A stretch of DNA of 64,000 nt from Xiphydria camelus (lineage: Eukaryota > Arthropoda > Insecta > Hymenoptera > Xiphydriidae), in NCBI GenBank assembly GCA_963678675.1, contig OY783199.1, positions 14,516,232-14,580,231 on the forward strand. Direction: 5' to 3'. Below the pieces are notes generated by a model. The model did not search any database. It was not told where the DNA came from and worked only from the letters and a program-made list of their open reading frames with translations. Shown piece after piece: positions 10,452 to 21,061 of the stretch; positions within the stretch are counted from its first letter, which is position 1, and every line of letters starts with the position of its first letter. The position numbers and the translations under genes were made by a program.

Positions 10452-10577
10452 ATGGATGAAGAAGCAGTTGTAGCACTTGCAAGGTTGCAACAAATGCGAC
10501 GATTGCGAGAGGAAGATGATATGATATTTATGTTTCGGATGGTTGAATTAATAAGGCGAATTCGAGCAAGAGGGTAA
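10452..10577 (+). CDS. Probable first exon of the Harbinger transposase
   Basis: A short acidic and basic N-terminal frame starting MDEEAVVALARLQQMRRL ends at RARG just before a GGTAAGG donor-like site. An acceptor TTACAG lies at 10680, and a 60-70 bp intron-like segment (TTGTTACATTATAATTACAG) is present twice in tandem. Joining at the obvious sites does not give a perfectly matching phase, so either a small frame error or an unseen splice choice exists. Confidence 0.5.
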   Translation: MDEEAVVALARLQQMRRLREEDDMIFMFRMVELIRRIRARG

Positions 10578-10716
10578 GGATTATAACCTAACTACAAACT
10601 GAATAGTTATTGTTACATTATAATTACAGAGAAAAAACCTAATTGTAAAGACAATAATTATTGTTACATTATAATTACAGGGAAGAAACTTTTATGCCGT
10701 AATAAATCCAACGCCC

Positions 10717-11838
10717 ATGATTGCGGCAATATTTGGAGGTGATTTTGCTGTAACCCGAGAACACCTGAGAGTATCGCTAGATTCATATCAGCATTTGGTG
10801 CGAATTTTACCCTCACAGAAACGTCACGGTTGGGCTAAGGATTTTGAGGTCAGTTTTTTAAAAAGGAACATGTATTTAGTTCACAATGATAAACATCTAC
10901 TAGATCTTGCAAGATATAGTAGAAGAATCTTGGAAGAATATTTATTATATATAGTTTTTCCGAATGAATGTTTATACCGTAATTTTTCTTCATCACAGAT
11001 AATGGTCTTCTTGTTCTGGTTAGCGGCAGGCATTAGTTATCGAGTGACTTGTAGCGCTTTCAATATTCCACGCACCACTGCGTTCAATATAGTGACCAAA
11101 GTACTGGATACTATGATGCGACTTCTGCCAACCGTTATAAGACGACCTGAAACTCCTGAAGACTTGGACGCAGTTGGTACAGGATTTTCAGCAATGGCTG
11201 GCAGTGCTGTTTTTCGAAATTGCGTTGGGGCTATCGATGGGTGCCATGTGCGTGTGCTATGCCCATCAGAACTACACGATCAGTATATCAATCGGAAGCT
11301 ATTTTATTCACTCCAACTCCAAGCAGTTGTGGATCATAGAGGAATGTTTATAGATGTCTTCTCTGGCTTTCCTGGTTCGGCACATGATAGCAGAGTATTG
11401 CGACATAGTCATCTATTTCGACACGCTATTTTTCCACCACCTGGATATTTCATTATTGGCGATAGAAGATATCCTTGTCGTAGACGACCAACAACGTTGA
11501 TCACTCCGTACAGAGAGCCGGTTGATGAAATCAGGGCACAATTTAATCATTCGTTAAGTAGAGCGCGTATTACCGTCGAGAGGGCGTTCGGGCAAATGAA
11601 AACCAGATGGAGGAGCTTATTTACTAAGGCTCTTGAACTAAAACTAATAAAGTGCACAAAAGTGATTATCGCTTGTTGTGTAATGCATAATATCTGCATT
11701 ACTGAGGGTGATGTCATCCGCGGACCACTTATTGAAAATGTACGACAGAATGTACGGGTCGTCCGAAATGAAGAAGGCGGGGAACAGGCTAGGGACTTGT
11801 TATTGTGGTTATTCGAACAAGAACGGCGGCAGCAGTGA
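10717..11838 (+). CDS. PIF/Harbinger transposase (DDE_Tnp_4, HARBI1-like), intact ORF
   Basis: A 373-codon uninterrupted frame. It has a helix-turn-helix-like region around residues 90-130 (FLFWLAAGISYRVTCSAFNI...FNIV), then the DDE nuclease core: D174 in GAIDGCHVRV, D249 in IIGDRRYP, E288 in ITVERAFGQMK. FSGFPGSAHDSRVL between the first two is also typical. The protein cuts and pastes its transposon together with a Myb/SANT partner, which is encoded nearby at 11985-14160. The frame extends upstream to 10681, where an acceptor is likely. The usual SGYP after the second Asp is RRYP here. Being intact among so many broken genes, it is either recent or under selection. Confidence 0.9.
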   Translation: MIAAIFGGDFAVTREHLRVSLDSYQHLVRILPSQKRHGWAKDFEVSFLKRNMYLVHNDKHLLDLARYSRRILEEYLLYIVFPNECLYRNFSSSQIMVFLFWLAAGISYRVTCSAFNIPRTTAFNIVTKVLDTMMRLLPTVIRRPETPEDLDAVGTGFSAMAGSAVFRNCVGAIDGCHVRVLCPSELHDQYINRKLFYSLQLQAVVDHRGMFIDVFSGFPGSAHDSRVLRHSHLFRHAIFPPPGYFIIGDRRYPCRRRPTTLITPYREPVDEIRAQFNHSLSRARITVERAFGQMKTRWRSLFTKALELKLIKCTKVIIACCVMHNICITEGDVIRGPLIENVRQNVRVVRNEEGGEQARDLLLWLFEQERRQQ

Positions 11839-11984
11839 TTGTAAAAAGGAAATTGAAAAATATATTTGGTTTTTGCGATATTTGTATTACATATTCTTCT
11901 TAATATAATACGTTACTCTACATCCATCCTACATCCATTAAATTTATATTTGCAGGGGGTGTATATTTAAACTTTATTAACTAC

Positions 11985-12805
11985 TTATTGACTAGGTCCA
12001 TCGTTGCCGCAGTTGTTATGGCAAGAACACGTCGTCCTTCTTTCCAAACACTGCACAATCCTCTCCATTAACTGCATCTCTGCAGTGGATCTCTCCCGCA
12101 TGAATTGGGAATGCTCAGCTAATAAATTAACCAATGCTTCATCTGAAGACTGTCTGGGTCTTCGTCTTCGAGTGTCTTCGATTGGTGTAGGTTGACTGCG
12201 TTTTCTTGATTGCGATATTAAAGGAGCAGGAGTTGCTGATGTCGAAGGTGATGACATTGGAGTAGAAGGTGACTTGACGAGTTGTATTGGAGAAGGTGAT
12301 GGAGAAGAAAGACTGGTATGAGTCACTGATGATGTAGATTGACTGACGGGAAGAAACAATTGTTTACAACTGAATGGCGGAGGGAAAGAAGTGCCACTTT
12401 CAGTAATGGGTGTGAATCGTGGACGTGTAGGACCGGATGGCTCTAATACATTTATGGAAGGGACAATTATATTAGGATGGGAGGAATCTATTAAAATAGG
12501 AGGATTAATAATATGGCTTTCACTCAGAAAGCTATCCATTCTTTCATAAAATTCCCACGTATTTGCAGTCTCCGTACCACCTTCTGTGGATACTCCTGTG
12601 GGAGGATTTTTCAGAGTCTATAACAATAAAGATTTCATTAATGCTCGAATACTTTGGTATAATACTGCTGCTACACCATTAAGACATACCTTATATTTAG
12701 TCATTAGATTATCCCATTTTCTCTTACAATGCTTCGTTTCATACTTCCCATTAAAGTTTTTGGAAATAACTCTATAAAGAAAAGAGAATATGTTTATATG
12801 CAGTA
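11985..12805 (-). CDS. Harbinger Myb/SANT-like DNA-binding partner, 3' exons
   Basis: Minus strand, at least two exons. The upstream one (about 12690-12770) reads SKNFNGKYETKHCKRKWDNL then MTKYK and ends at a GTATGTC donor. After an acceptor TTGTTATAG near 12615 the second exon reads NPPTGVSTEGGTETANTWEF, then YERMDSFLSE, and continues in the 184-codon frame to the stop at 11985. This is the second half of a Myb/SANT-like domain (KWDNLMTKYK, WEFYERMD), then a Ser/Pro-rich linker, then a helical MRERSTAEMQLMERIVQCLE tail. It faces the transposase gene tail to tail, the standard Harbinger layout, and would guide the transposase to the nucleus and to the element ends. Confidence 0.78.
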
Positions 12806-12821
12806 TGTCCGATGGGAAACT

Positions 12822-13955
12822 CCCACTTTTGAATTTCCGAGACAGTTTTCGGGAGAGTGCGCTGCGGTCTTACGCGATTTTCATAAACTCTCACGGTTTT
12901 CTAACATGTCATCTCATACAGGTGCAACCGAAGAGGATCTAGCTCGTGTCCTGTCCGTAAAAAGATGACTCGATGGACATCGGAGAATGTCAGACTTGTC
13001 ACCGACCGCCTATTACCCACGGTATATGAATTGCAATACGCGCTTCTCGTTTCAACTATTCCTGCTTTAAATAACGTTCACTTCTTTCAAGCTGATAACC
13101 TTTTATGAACTGTTCGTTATAGGAAGCAGCGATCGATAATAGCGACTCGTCGTAGACAAGTTCGTCTATTAAAACTAAAAGGCAATTCGGTTACTGTGAT
13201 AATGTGCCCGAGCTCGCGGTCTATTCTGCAATAAACGTTAACGTGATCGTGATTATGCTCGGGTGATGGGTGTTCCAAAAGAGATAAAGTTGATATTAAA
13301 CATTGGACGCTTTAAGCCGACTTGCTAGTGTATGCTTTGCAAGTGGAACATCATCGCAAGAATAATTTGTCTACAATTAGTTACAATCATTGATCGCTGC
13401 ACCCTACGATGAACAATTCGCACAAGGTAAATACTTTGAAAGAAGTGAAAGTTATTTAAAGCAGGAATAGTTGAAACGAGAAGCGCGTATTGCAATTCAT
13501 GTACCGTGGGTAATAGGTGGTCGGTGACAAGTCTGACATTCTCCGATGTCCATCGAGTCATCTTTTTACGGACAGGACACGAGCTAGATCCTCTTTGGTT
13601 GCACCTGTATGAGATGACATGTTAGAAAACCGTGAGAGTTCATGAAAATCTTCTAACCTACTCGTTTTGTGCAGTAATACTTAATATCACTGGAAGTTGA
13701 AGCATCAGTTATTGGCAAAAATCGGACACCGATTTTTAAATACTTGGGAAACCAGAATGATTATTTCTTATAACTTCTACACATTATTCATCATTATTTA
13801 TAAATTAACGATTGACAGCTACCGGGAGATCAGACGTTTCACACTTTTCGCTCGGCTCGTAAGACCGCAGCGCACTCTCCCGAAAACTGTAAGTGACTAG
13901 AGCACTGACCCAACCACTTCTGGTCAAATGTCTCGGAAATTCAAAAGTGATATTT
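12822..13955. mobile_element. 1.1 kb compound foldback, copy A
   Basis: The outer ends (CACTTTTGAATTTCCGAGAC and, further in, TTTTCGGGAGAGTGCGCTGC) are mirrored at 13860-13950. An inner pair of about 170-bp arms (12922-13095 and 13435-13650, including GACTCGATGGACATCGGAGA) surrounds a core with GCGATCGATAATAGCGACTC. The same inner unit, with its core inverted, is at 51840-52640. It sits inside the Harbinger Myb/SANT gene between two of its exons. Confidence 0.75.
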
Positions 13956-13974
13956 ACAATTTTCGTAACTAATG

Positions 13975-14160
13975 TTATTTTACTGTAAACATCAATACAT
14001 ACTCCCATCCTACATGAGCTGAACCCCGTTTCCCAGTAAATAAATGTTGCATAGCTTGTCTTAGCTCTATTAATTTTATTGTATCTTCAGAACTCCCTGT
14101 AACAAAATTTAAAAACATTTCATTTTCAAATAGAACCATTAATAATTTCAAGAATGACAA
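13975..14160 (-). CDS. 5' exon of the Harbinger Myb/SANT-like gene
   Basis: The frame reads SSEDTIKLIELRQAMQHLFT then GKRGSAHVGWEYV, the first half of a Myb/SANT-like domain (T-x-x-LIEL...F-x-GKR-x-xx-x-GWE). A donor-like GTATTG follows WEY. The second half of the domain is encoded at about 12690-12770, and the 1.1 kb foldback lies between the two halves, so it inserted in this gene, probably in an intron. The true start codon is not certain. Confidence 0.65.
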   Translation of the reverse strand: MSFLKLLMVLFENEMFLNFVTGSSEDTIKLIELRQAMQHLFTGKRGSAHVGWEYVLMFTVK

Positions 14161-14898
14161 ATAATATTCCGCTTCTAATTTATAAATTAAAGTATTTTAC
14201 ATAGGTTTAATTAAATTTTACTTACAATATACGTTTGTAGTGTATTGCGCGTTCATTTTCAATAATCACGATAAATTAAATACAAAGGCACGGTGTTCGC
14301 GTTTAATATCATGAGAAGGGAATTCACTGACTCGATGCACTATATAAAAAGTAACTATTTATTAGCAGTTGTGGGAGATATGTGTGTAGAAGAACCTTAG
14401 AGGAGAATTGTATGTAAACGGTTGCGATGTGAGGAACGAACAGGCAGCTGCCAAGGAATTTCCGAAAATGACCGTGTATACACCTCAGGTCGGGTAAGGA
14501 ACTTATGAATCATCTAATCTGAGGCGCAGGTACACGATCCGTTATAGCGTACCGCGGAGTTGAGGTATTCGCTCGTTCGTAATAGGGACTGTGCAAAAAG
14601 TATAGAGGGAGGTGTAGTGTCGATGCTTGCTGATATTAATTACTTTTCGAAATAATTAATATTTCAATAATAAAAAATTTCTCCCATATGAACACTTGTA
14701 CAATTTTCTTCCAATTATTCTAATTATTGCCATCAGGTGGCGTAGCAATCGTCATGCGCGGTCCCTATACCCGGTGAAAAACTCTAGTCTTTATACCTCT
14801 ATGGTGAAAAGAGCGTCTGCTCGAGCTGAGCAGACGAAAAAGTCTCGAGAAAGTTACTTCGTCGCGACTTTCCCCCCACCACCTTTTTCGGATGCGTG
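14161..14898. other. No recognisable gene
   Basis: Probably the right part of the Harbinger element. It holds GGGACTGTGCAAAAAGTATA near 14583 (also seen inverted near 23980) and a small CTGCTCGAGCTGAGCAG hairpin near 14817. No terminal repeat could be paired with confidence. Confidence 0.4.
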
Positions 14899-15170
14899 CT
14901 ACGTACTAAGGGGCGGAGTCAGTACCGACCAAGTATATACTAAATGCAACTTTTGTCGGATTGGAACACAGCCTAAACTATAGATGTATTCTTCATCAGA
15001 ATTCTGCTCATCTATTTGACCGGAAAAGGAACTAGCAGCTGGGTTAACAAAATTTTGTTCTCCCAGATGATCAAATTTATATTTTATATTTTCTAGTACC
15101 GTCGAAATAAAAGGCGTTTCCCCTTTGGCATCGTATTCAGCATAAGCTTCATGCACTAACCTGAAAATAT
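14899..15170 (-). CDS. Unidentified exon-like frame
   Basis: A minus-strand frame of about 85 residues preceded by an acceptor-like TTTTCAG at 15165. It reads VHEAYAEYDAKGETPF...TVLENIKYKFDHLGEQNFVNPA and has normal amino-acid composition. I do not recognise the family. It could be an exon of a host gene or of another transposon; no partner exon was identified. Confidence 0.35.
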
Positions 15171-16387
15171 TAACCTTTCTTAAAAGACTAACCTTTTTTA
15201 AAAGATTAAGATTAAAATATTAAGCTTTTTTTGTTTTTTTTATCTTCAAAGATTAAGATTAAACTTTTTTTGCCATCCTGTTTATGATGAGTCAACATTT
15301 TGGCACAAATGTTGATTTTTCAACAAGCAGAACTTCTTACCATGAGTGACATTTTTCTTAATGTCAAAAACAAAAAAGTATTTCATTTGTTAAGATGATT
15401 TCTGGACACGCTGTATATTACCTATAGTGCATGCCGTGTATTGCTTTTATTTTATAACTGAAAGTTTGCAACAATGTGTGAATCGTGTGCATTGAAATCC
15501 CACAAACTTGTTAAAAATTGTTAGATTCTTCTAGTTGCATTTTTATCGCATTCTATGATATTAAACTAAAAAAAATTATTATTATTAATTATTATTCTTT
15601 ATACTTCGCTTTTTCCAAAGCCATCTCAACAATTCTGCTACTGCGGAATCTTCTCTCCACTTTAAACTCCCAAATTAACAATAAAAACCAAGTAGAAAGG
15701 AGCAGTGCACAGAGTAAACAAACAAAAAATTAGATACTGAGTTAAAGGAGCAACAGCACTGAACTGATTTTAAAATGAAGTAACACAGCATATTATACAA
15801 AATCACGCTATAAAATCGACGTTCTGATTGGTCATTGCATTTATTGTGTTTTACCTTTAGCAGAAGCGTAGATGCTGGGTTTCATAATTTTAGTTTTAAT
15901 TCCAACTTTGCAGATACTGTGTCCTGCCCCTTTAAATATTTTTGCTATTTTGCTTCAAATTTTAGATTTTGCACCTGGAGCAGGTAGAACAAACCCTGGT
16001 ATATACCAATATGTTAAAATAAGGATTTTGAAACAACCTGATGTATACATGGCGGGTGAGAACTTCGACTAATCCTGCAGACATCTTTTGTCGCCTATCC
16101 TACAAAATCGGTATAATCAAACCTAACTAAAGTGACCGAGATAGAAATAACACAAATGACTATACTAAAACAGGCCACCAATGTTCAAAGTGGTACTTAG
16201 CGAGCCCGTGCCTGAACAAATTGGTGAATATTTGGCATCCAATTATTATAATATTGCGTATTATTACATTATGATTCTAATAGTTGGAAGCTATAGAAGT
16301 TACCAATCACACAGTTAGAAATATCAAGTATGCTAAATCCTTCAATTACACTGCACGAAAAAGCGGATATTTTAATTTATTTACCCT
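15171..16387. other. AT-rich non-coding stretch
   Basis: No coding pattern or clear terminal repeats. A short repeat of AAAGATTAAGATTAAA-type words occurs near 15200-15260. Confidence 0.5.
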
Positions 16388-16710
16388 CACGGAGAAAAAG
16401 GATTAGTAAAAAATCATGGGAAATCCCTTGAATTTTTACAGTTATTCCAACAACAGGGCTCCTCGAGGTGAAACATTGAAGTTTTTAATAGACCACAGCG
16501 TATTTTCCACAGTTCATATCTAATAGTAAAAATGTCATTTTATAGGGTAAAATGTATCAACCTTCCCTTAATATGTATCGGGTAAGCGGATGTTAATACC
16601 GTTACGAACTGTAAAAAGTACACCGTGTCTATTAAACAATTCAATGTTTCACCTCGAGGAGCCCTGTTCCAGGGACTCACTGTAAAAATTACTAATCCTT
16701 TTTCTCCGTG
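16388..16710. mobile_element. CACGGAGAAAAAGG foldback MITE
   Basis: CACGGAGAAAAAGGATTAGT at 16388 is mirrored exactly at the right end (16710). Arms of about 110 bp include AGGGCTCCTCGAGGTGAAAC. A 14-bp block near the left end (TCATGGGAAATCCC) has no partner on the right. Non-coding. Confidence 0.8.
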
Positions 16711-17931
16711 CTCCAACTTATATTTTTCATTTGGTGGGTATTATAACTCTCACTTATATTGTCAATGTTATACGGGACCCAACAAACACAAAGGTTACTG
16801 GCCAACGTCAGCAAGTGATTGTTCGCCGACAATCTCGTCAATGGACCGATATCGGCATACGATAGTGGCTTACATTATGGCCATGTCCGCCCGGCCGATG
16901 AACGGACGGACGTTCGTCGCCCGGTACAGATCCTAATCTGCGCTGCACTGGTACGACGGTGGCACAAGTGATATATGTACCGATTGCGGCCTCGCAAACA
17001 ACCAAAATCTAGAGCTAGTAATGGCTATGCAAATTACCAGTAAGGTTTATATGACGGTTTCATGAAAATCCTGCATTGGGAATTTGCCGGTAAACAGGCA
17101 AAAGCACGACATTAAAAAGAATATGCCCAATATTATTAAAGAAGACTATTTTTCTTGTGAGAGCTTTCTCAATATTCTATTATAATTTCAGTCAGTCTGA
17201 CTGAAGAAGCAATAAAACATGCTGAAGCTCTTACAAAAAAGAAAAATCTTTTTTAATAATAACTAGGCTACCCCCACTATTAAAAATAGTTTTATTAAAT
17301 TATCCACAGCCACGTATACCATTCACCTTTATATGTACATTATATGGGTGGTTGCCTGTAAAGTGCAAAATATACAGCATCAGTGATGCACTGTTCTTGG
17401 GTTTAAACTCTAATGTGTTAGATATCTCTTTTAAGCACTCTTTGCCTTTGTTTTATTGGGTCATTGATTATATTTTTTATAGTTTTATAAAATTCCGTTT
17501 TTATTTAATATTTCAAGTGTAAATTGTCATTCCCCTGGGTTGTATCTCCTTCGCTTTACAGCCATTAGACATAAAGTGAAAGAGTATTTGGTATGCTTAA
17601 GCAGCTATAAATAAAAATCTACCTACAAAAAACTCTTTTTAAAAGTCGTAGTAGATAAATAAATAAAAAAGTTACTCTAATAAGTCTAAAAAATGTTAAA
17701 TTTGCGTGTCCACAATATGCATGCCATTCCCCTGTACATGTTAAAATTCCATTAATGCCTGGGAAATGGAGCCAGAGGTTTGTTTTACTAGGTGAGAGTA
17801 AGTAGCAAGTGATGCTCAGTGGGTTTCCAAAAACTGATTGGTTTACGTGCATTTATTCTCAAGTTAATCTATAAGTTATAGAATTTTTTTCTGTAGTCAC
17901 ATTAAAACTGTCATTCCCCTAGTAATTAATA
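16711..17931. other. No gene; CATTCCCCTG motif field begins
   Basis: A GC-richer patch lies at 16780-17000 with no coding pattern I recognise. The word TCATTCCCCTG (or AATTCCATT-CCCCTG variants) recurs at about 17528, 17726 and 17912 and continues to 18410 and 20398. Confidence 0.5.
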
Positions 17932-18199
17932 CCGTATGTCCGTCTCTGTACTGGCCAGTTTGAAAGTTACCTTCGGATAGGCTTGGCCGGTAATCGAGAC
18001 ATTTATACCATAATTATAATTATTTTCGTAATTTCCGTTATTCACAAATTCACAATTTCGAGGTTAGACGCCTCGATCTCCCGAATTGACATCAACTCTA
18101 ACTGCCGACTCGACTTCTACCGTATTAAATGACTCGAGTACCGACCAAGCCTATCCGAAGGTAACTTTCAAACTGGCCAGTACAGAGACGGACATACGG
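17932..18199. mobile_element. CCGTATGTCCG-ended TA-flanked foldback, copy 1
   Basis: Starts CCGTATGTCCGTCTCTGTAC and ends with the inverse; TA on both sides (17930-17931, 18200-18201). Arms of about 58 bp are almost perfect. TA target suggests a Tc1/mariner derivative. Confidence 0.85.
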
Positions 18200-18460
18200 T
18201 AGTTCTAGTGAATATTGAAATTATGTTGTGAACTAGAAGTAAATAACTAAGGTTAATATTAATATATGTCTGGGTGTAAGCCTTATAATGACGCTCAGCC
18301 CGTTGAAATTTAATTGAAAATAACGTCATATTTTGTCATTCCCCTGGTGTTATTCCCCTGGAAAAACAGTTCCAGGGGAATGGGGGGGATGTTTCTACAG
18401 GGGAATGAGCGTTATGAAAAGTAAACTCGTAAATAGGGTATACTTTTGATGTGCAATGTA

Positions 18461-18766
18461 CCGTATGTCCGCGATCATTTGAACCATAGGAAAATTGCGA
18501 GTTTTGCATGAGCACCCCTTTGGGTTTCCTCGTCTAATAGAATCACCGGAGAAGCGTGAATGCGCATGCGTAGTCATCCGCGAGTGATCGATAACCGATC
18601 GAGTTATTTCGATAACCGATTTGAACTTGCTGACACGCCATACTCGCGGATGACTACGCATGCGCATTCACGCTTCTCCGGTGATTCTATTGGACGAGGA
18701 GACCCAAAGAGGTGCTCATGCAACACTCGCAATTTTCCTATGGTTCAAATGATCGCGGACATACGG
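18461..18766. mobile_element. CCGTATGTCCG-ended TA-flanked foldback, copy 2
   Basis: Shares the 11-bp tip CCGTATGTCCG and the TA flanks with the element at 17932, but the rest of its arms (about 130 bp, with GAAGCGTGAATGCGCATGCG) is unrelated. Two different bodies with the same tips suggest mobilisation by one transposase. Confidence 0.85.
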
Positions 18767-18779
18767 TATGTTATCCATA

Positions 18780-20400
18780 GTAATTTTGCCTCCTGATCAT
18801 GAATCCGGTGTCAAAATTTGGCCATCACATCACATTTTTGTTTTAATCTCAAAAAACCAGTCACAGATCATGATTTTCAAAAAGTTAATGGACTTAAACC
18901 AAATTCGGTATAGGGGGTTTTTTGGGTCGCTGATCATGAATCTGAAGTCGGATTTTAAAAATTCGAGATGGCGGATCCAATATGGCGGACGAGTTTTTCG
19001 AAAATCGACGGATTTGTGCCAAATTTGGTATAGAGGGGGGTTATTTGGGTCGCTGATCATGAATCTGAAGTCAAATTTCAGAAATTTAAAATGGCGGATC
19101 AAACATGGCGGACGATATTTTCGAAAATTTTGAATTTTTGCAAATATAACTTCATATTCGTGATCAGCGATCAAAAAAAAAACCCTATATCAAATGTGGA
19201 ATAGGGGAGAGTGGTCTATAGTGGGACATGGTTCATACTGGGACAAAAGACGTGGCAACTCTGTAAAAGTCATCTGTTAGTAACAAGTAACCTTATCATG
19301 TGCTACTGTTTCTGTTTATTTTGTGTAACTATTTTTTTTCTTAATTTATGGAAAACAGTTGTCTATAAATGGTACTTTTAAGAAAAAATGGTAAGTAAAG
19401 TTTCAATTTCTAATTTTGATTATACAGTATTATGTAGGTAGTGGCAGGTGTGGCTCTTTTGGTTGATATATTTTTAAAACGTTGATTATGCCGGTTTGAG
19501 GCTGTGGTATAAAGGTATAATTTATTATACAAACAACTTGGCGTATTATGTGTTGCCTAGAGTGTAGGAAATTAACAATAATATAATTTTTGTGAACCTG
19601 GTTCATAGTGGGACATTTTGGTATGGTTCATAGTGGGACAATGCAATGAAATGGTTTTTAGTGGGACGCACGTAAACTATGCTAGTTTGGATATAGAATT
19701 CACTTAAAAGGCTTAGATATTTTAAGTGGGATGTTCCGTCGCACGGTGGCCGGAATTTGACGAAACGGTTCGTACCGCTTGATATCATTGCCATCTAAGT
19801 GAAGCATTAATTTAGAATTAATCCAATCATCGCACAGTGGGACGAAATCCCGAAAAGCTGGCCAAAAGTCGAAAACATGTATTAATCAAGGTGAAACTGA
19901 GTACTCGAGGGTTTTTGGGATCGCTGATTACGAATCCAAAATCAAAATTTCGAAAAACAATATGGCGAATCCAATATGGCGGAAAGGTTCCTCAAAAATT
20001 GATTGAATCTAAGTGAAATTGAGTACTCTGAGGGTTTTGAGGTCGCTGATTACGAATCCAAAGTCAAAATTGTGAAAAACAATATGGCGGAAAGGTTCCT
20101 CAAAAATTAATCGAATCTGGGTGAAATTGAGTACTCGGCGGTTTTTGGGATTGCTGATTACGAATCCAGTCAAAATTTTGAAAAACTAACAAATTGTTGC
20201 AAATATAACCATATTCGTAATCAGCGACCCAAAAAAACCCCTATACCAAATTTGGCATGAATCCGGCGATTTTCGAAAATCTCTTCCGCCATATTGGATC
20301 CGCCATCTTGAATTTTTGAAATCCATCTTCAGATTCGTGATCAGCGACCCAAAAAACACAATATACCGAATTTGTTTTAAGTCCATTAACTTTTTGAGTC
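18780..20400. repeat. Inverted array of Transib-like subterminal repeats
   Basis: AAAAAGTTAATGGACTTAAA at 18878 is mirrored at 20375-20397. Each side carries tandem units of about 110-130 bp built from GGTCGCTGATCATGAATCTG, ATGGCGGATCCAATATGGCG, TTTTCGAAAAT and CCAAATTTGGTATA. The centre (about 19202-19860) is a different segment rich in TAGTGGGACA. The vocabulary matches the Transib right end at 4960-5139. No coding content seen. Confidence 0.65.
19202..19860 (+). repeat. TAGTGGGACA-rich segment
   Basis: Begins GGGGAGAGTGGTCTATAGTG. The word (A/T)AGTGGGAC(A/G) or CTGGGACA recurs about six times (19218, 19233, 19605, 19630, 19658, 19838). GGGGAGAGTGGT-type starts with such subterminal words are known from pogo/Tigger-like elements; the right end is not visible, so this is tentative. 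Confidence 0.45.
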
Positions 20401-20849
20401 ATTCCCCTGCTGCTAAATTTAAAGAAAAGCTAAATAAAATAAAAATTAATGACAAAAATGAACTGTCTCCTGTAAATATTTGTTTTTAATTGGTAAACCA
20501 AGCTTTTATTCTAGTTTTCTGTCAAAAATATTGTTTTTTTTTAACAAAATGGAAAGCTGTTTTCTTCCATTTGGGGGCATTCACCCATATATGCTTTATC
20601 TTGACAAAGCCTATGGAAAACTGAAAAAAGAAATGATGTAACTTTTGACTTAATAAAAAATTTGGGTATAAGTATGTAATTAAAGAAAATAATATCATAA
20701 TTAGTTTTATTAAAATTCCTTAAAAAATACAGCTTCACTTTAAAAACTCTGGTTTAAAATTAAAATAAAAAATAATCAAAAAATAAAAATAAACTTAAAT
20801 CACACTCTATCGCAAATAAAATAGGTACCTATTTTAAAAAATAATAGAC
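20401..20849. other. AT-rich non-coding stretch
   Basis: No coding or repeat signal except one further CATTCCCCTG at 20400. Very AT-rich. Confidence 0.5.
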
Positions 20850-20992
20850 TCAGTCCATCGCAGTCTTCTCTTTATTTTTCATCCCAATCCGGCCTCCACT
20901 CCGATCAGGGGCATTTCTTAACCACGTCATTATCACAGCATGTATTTCATTGTCTTTAGCTTCTCCAGCAACTAGGTTTTTACGTATTGAAG
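20850..20992 (-). pseudogene. DUF4806-like C-terminal exon
   Basis: Minus-strand frame after an acceptor-like TTTTAG at about 20995, ending TGA 20850. It contains VAGEAKDNEIHAVIMTWLRN followed by APDRSGGR and a basic tail. The pattern I-x-x-WL(R/K)-x-A-x-(D/Q)R followed by a basic end resembles the C-terminus of the insect DUF4806 family, often found beside the EnSpm-like transposase remnants seen from 22174 to 31421. Only one exon is visible. Confidence 0.4.
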
Positions 20993-21061
20993 CTAAAAGA
21001 TATTATTTTATTATTACTACAAACTTAGTAAATGACTTGCATGACTAGAATGTTGTAGATA

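Noticed and set aside
9210..14920. Exact Harbinger element ends
   Set aside because: GGCCGCGTGTTCC at 9210 and the inverted CTTAGTACGTAG near 14910 are suggestive, but the rest of the ends does not pair, so I did not call boundaries.
18395..18796. Two overlapping opposite frames starting MRMRSHPR
   Set aside because: The identical start on both strands is a consequence of the palindrome 18461-18766.
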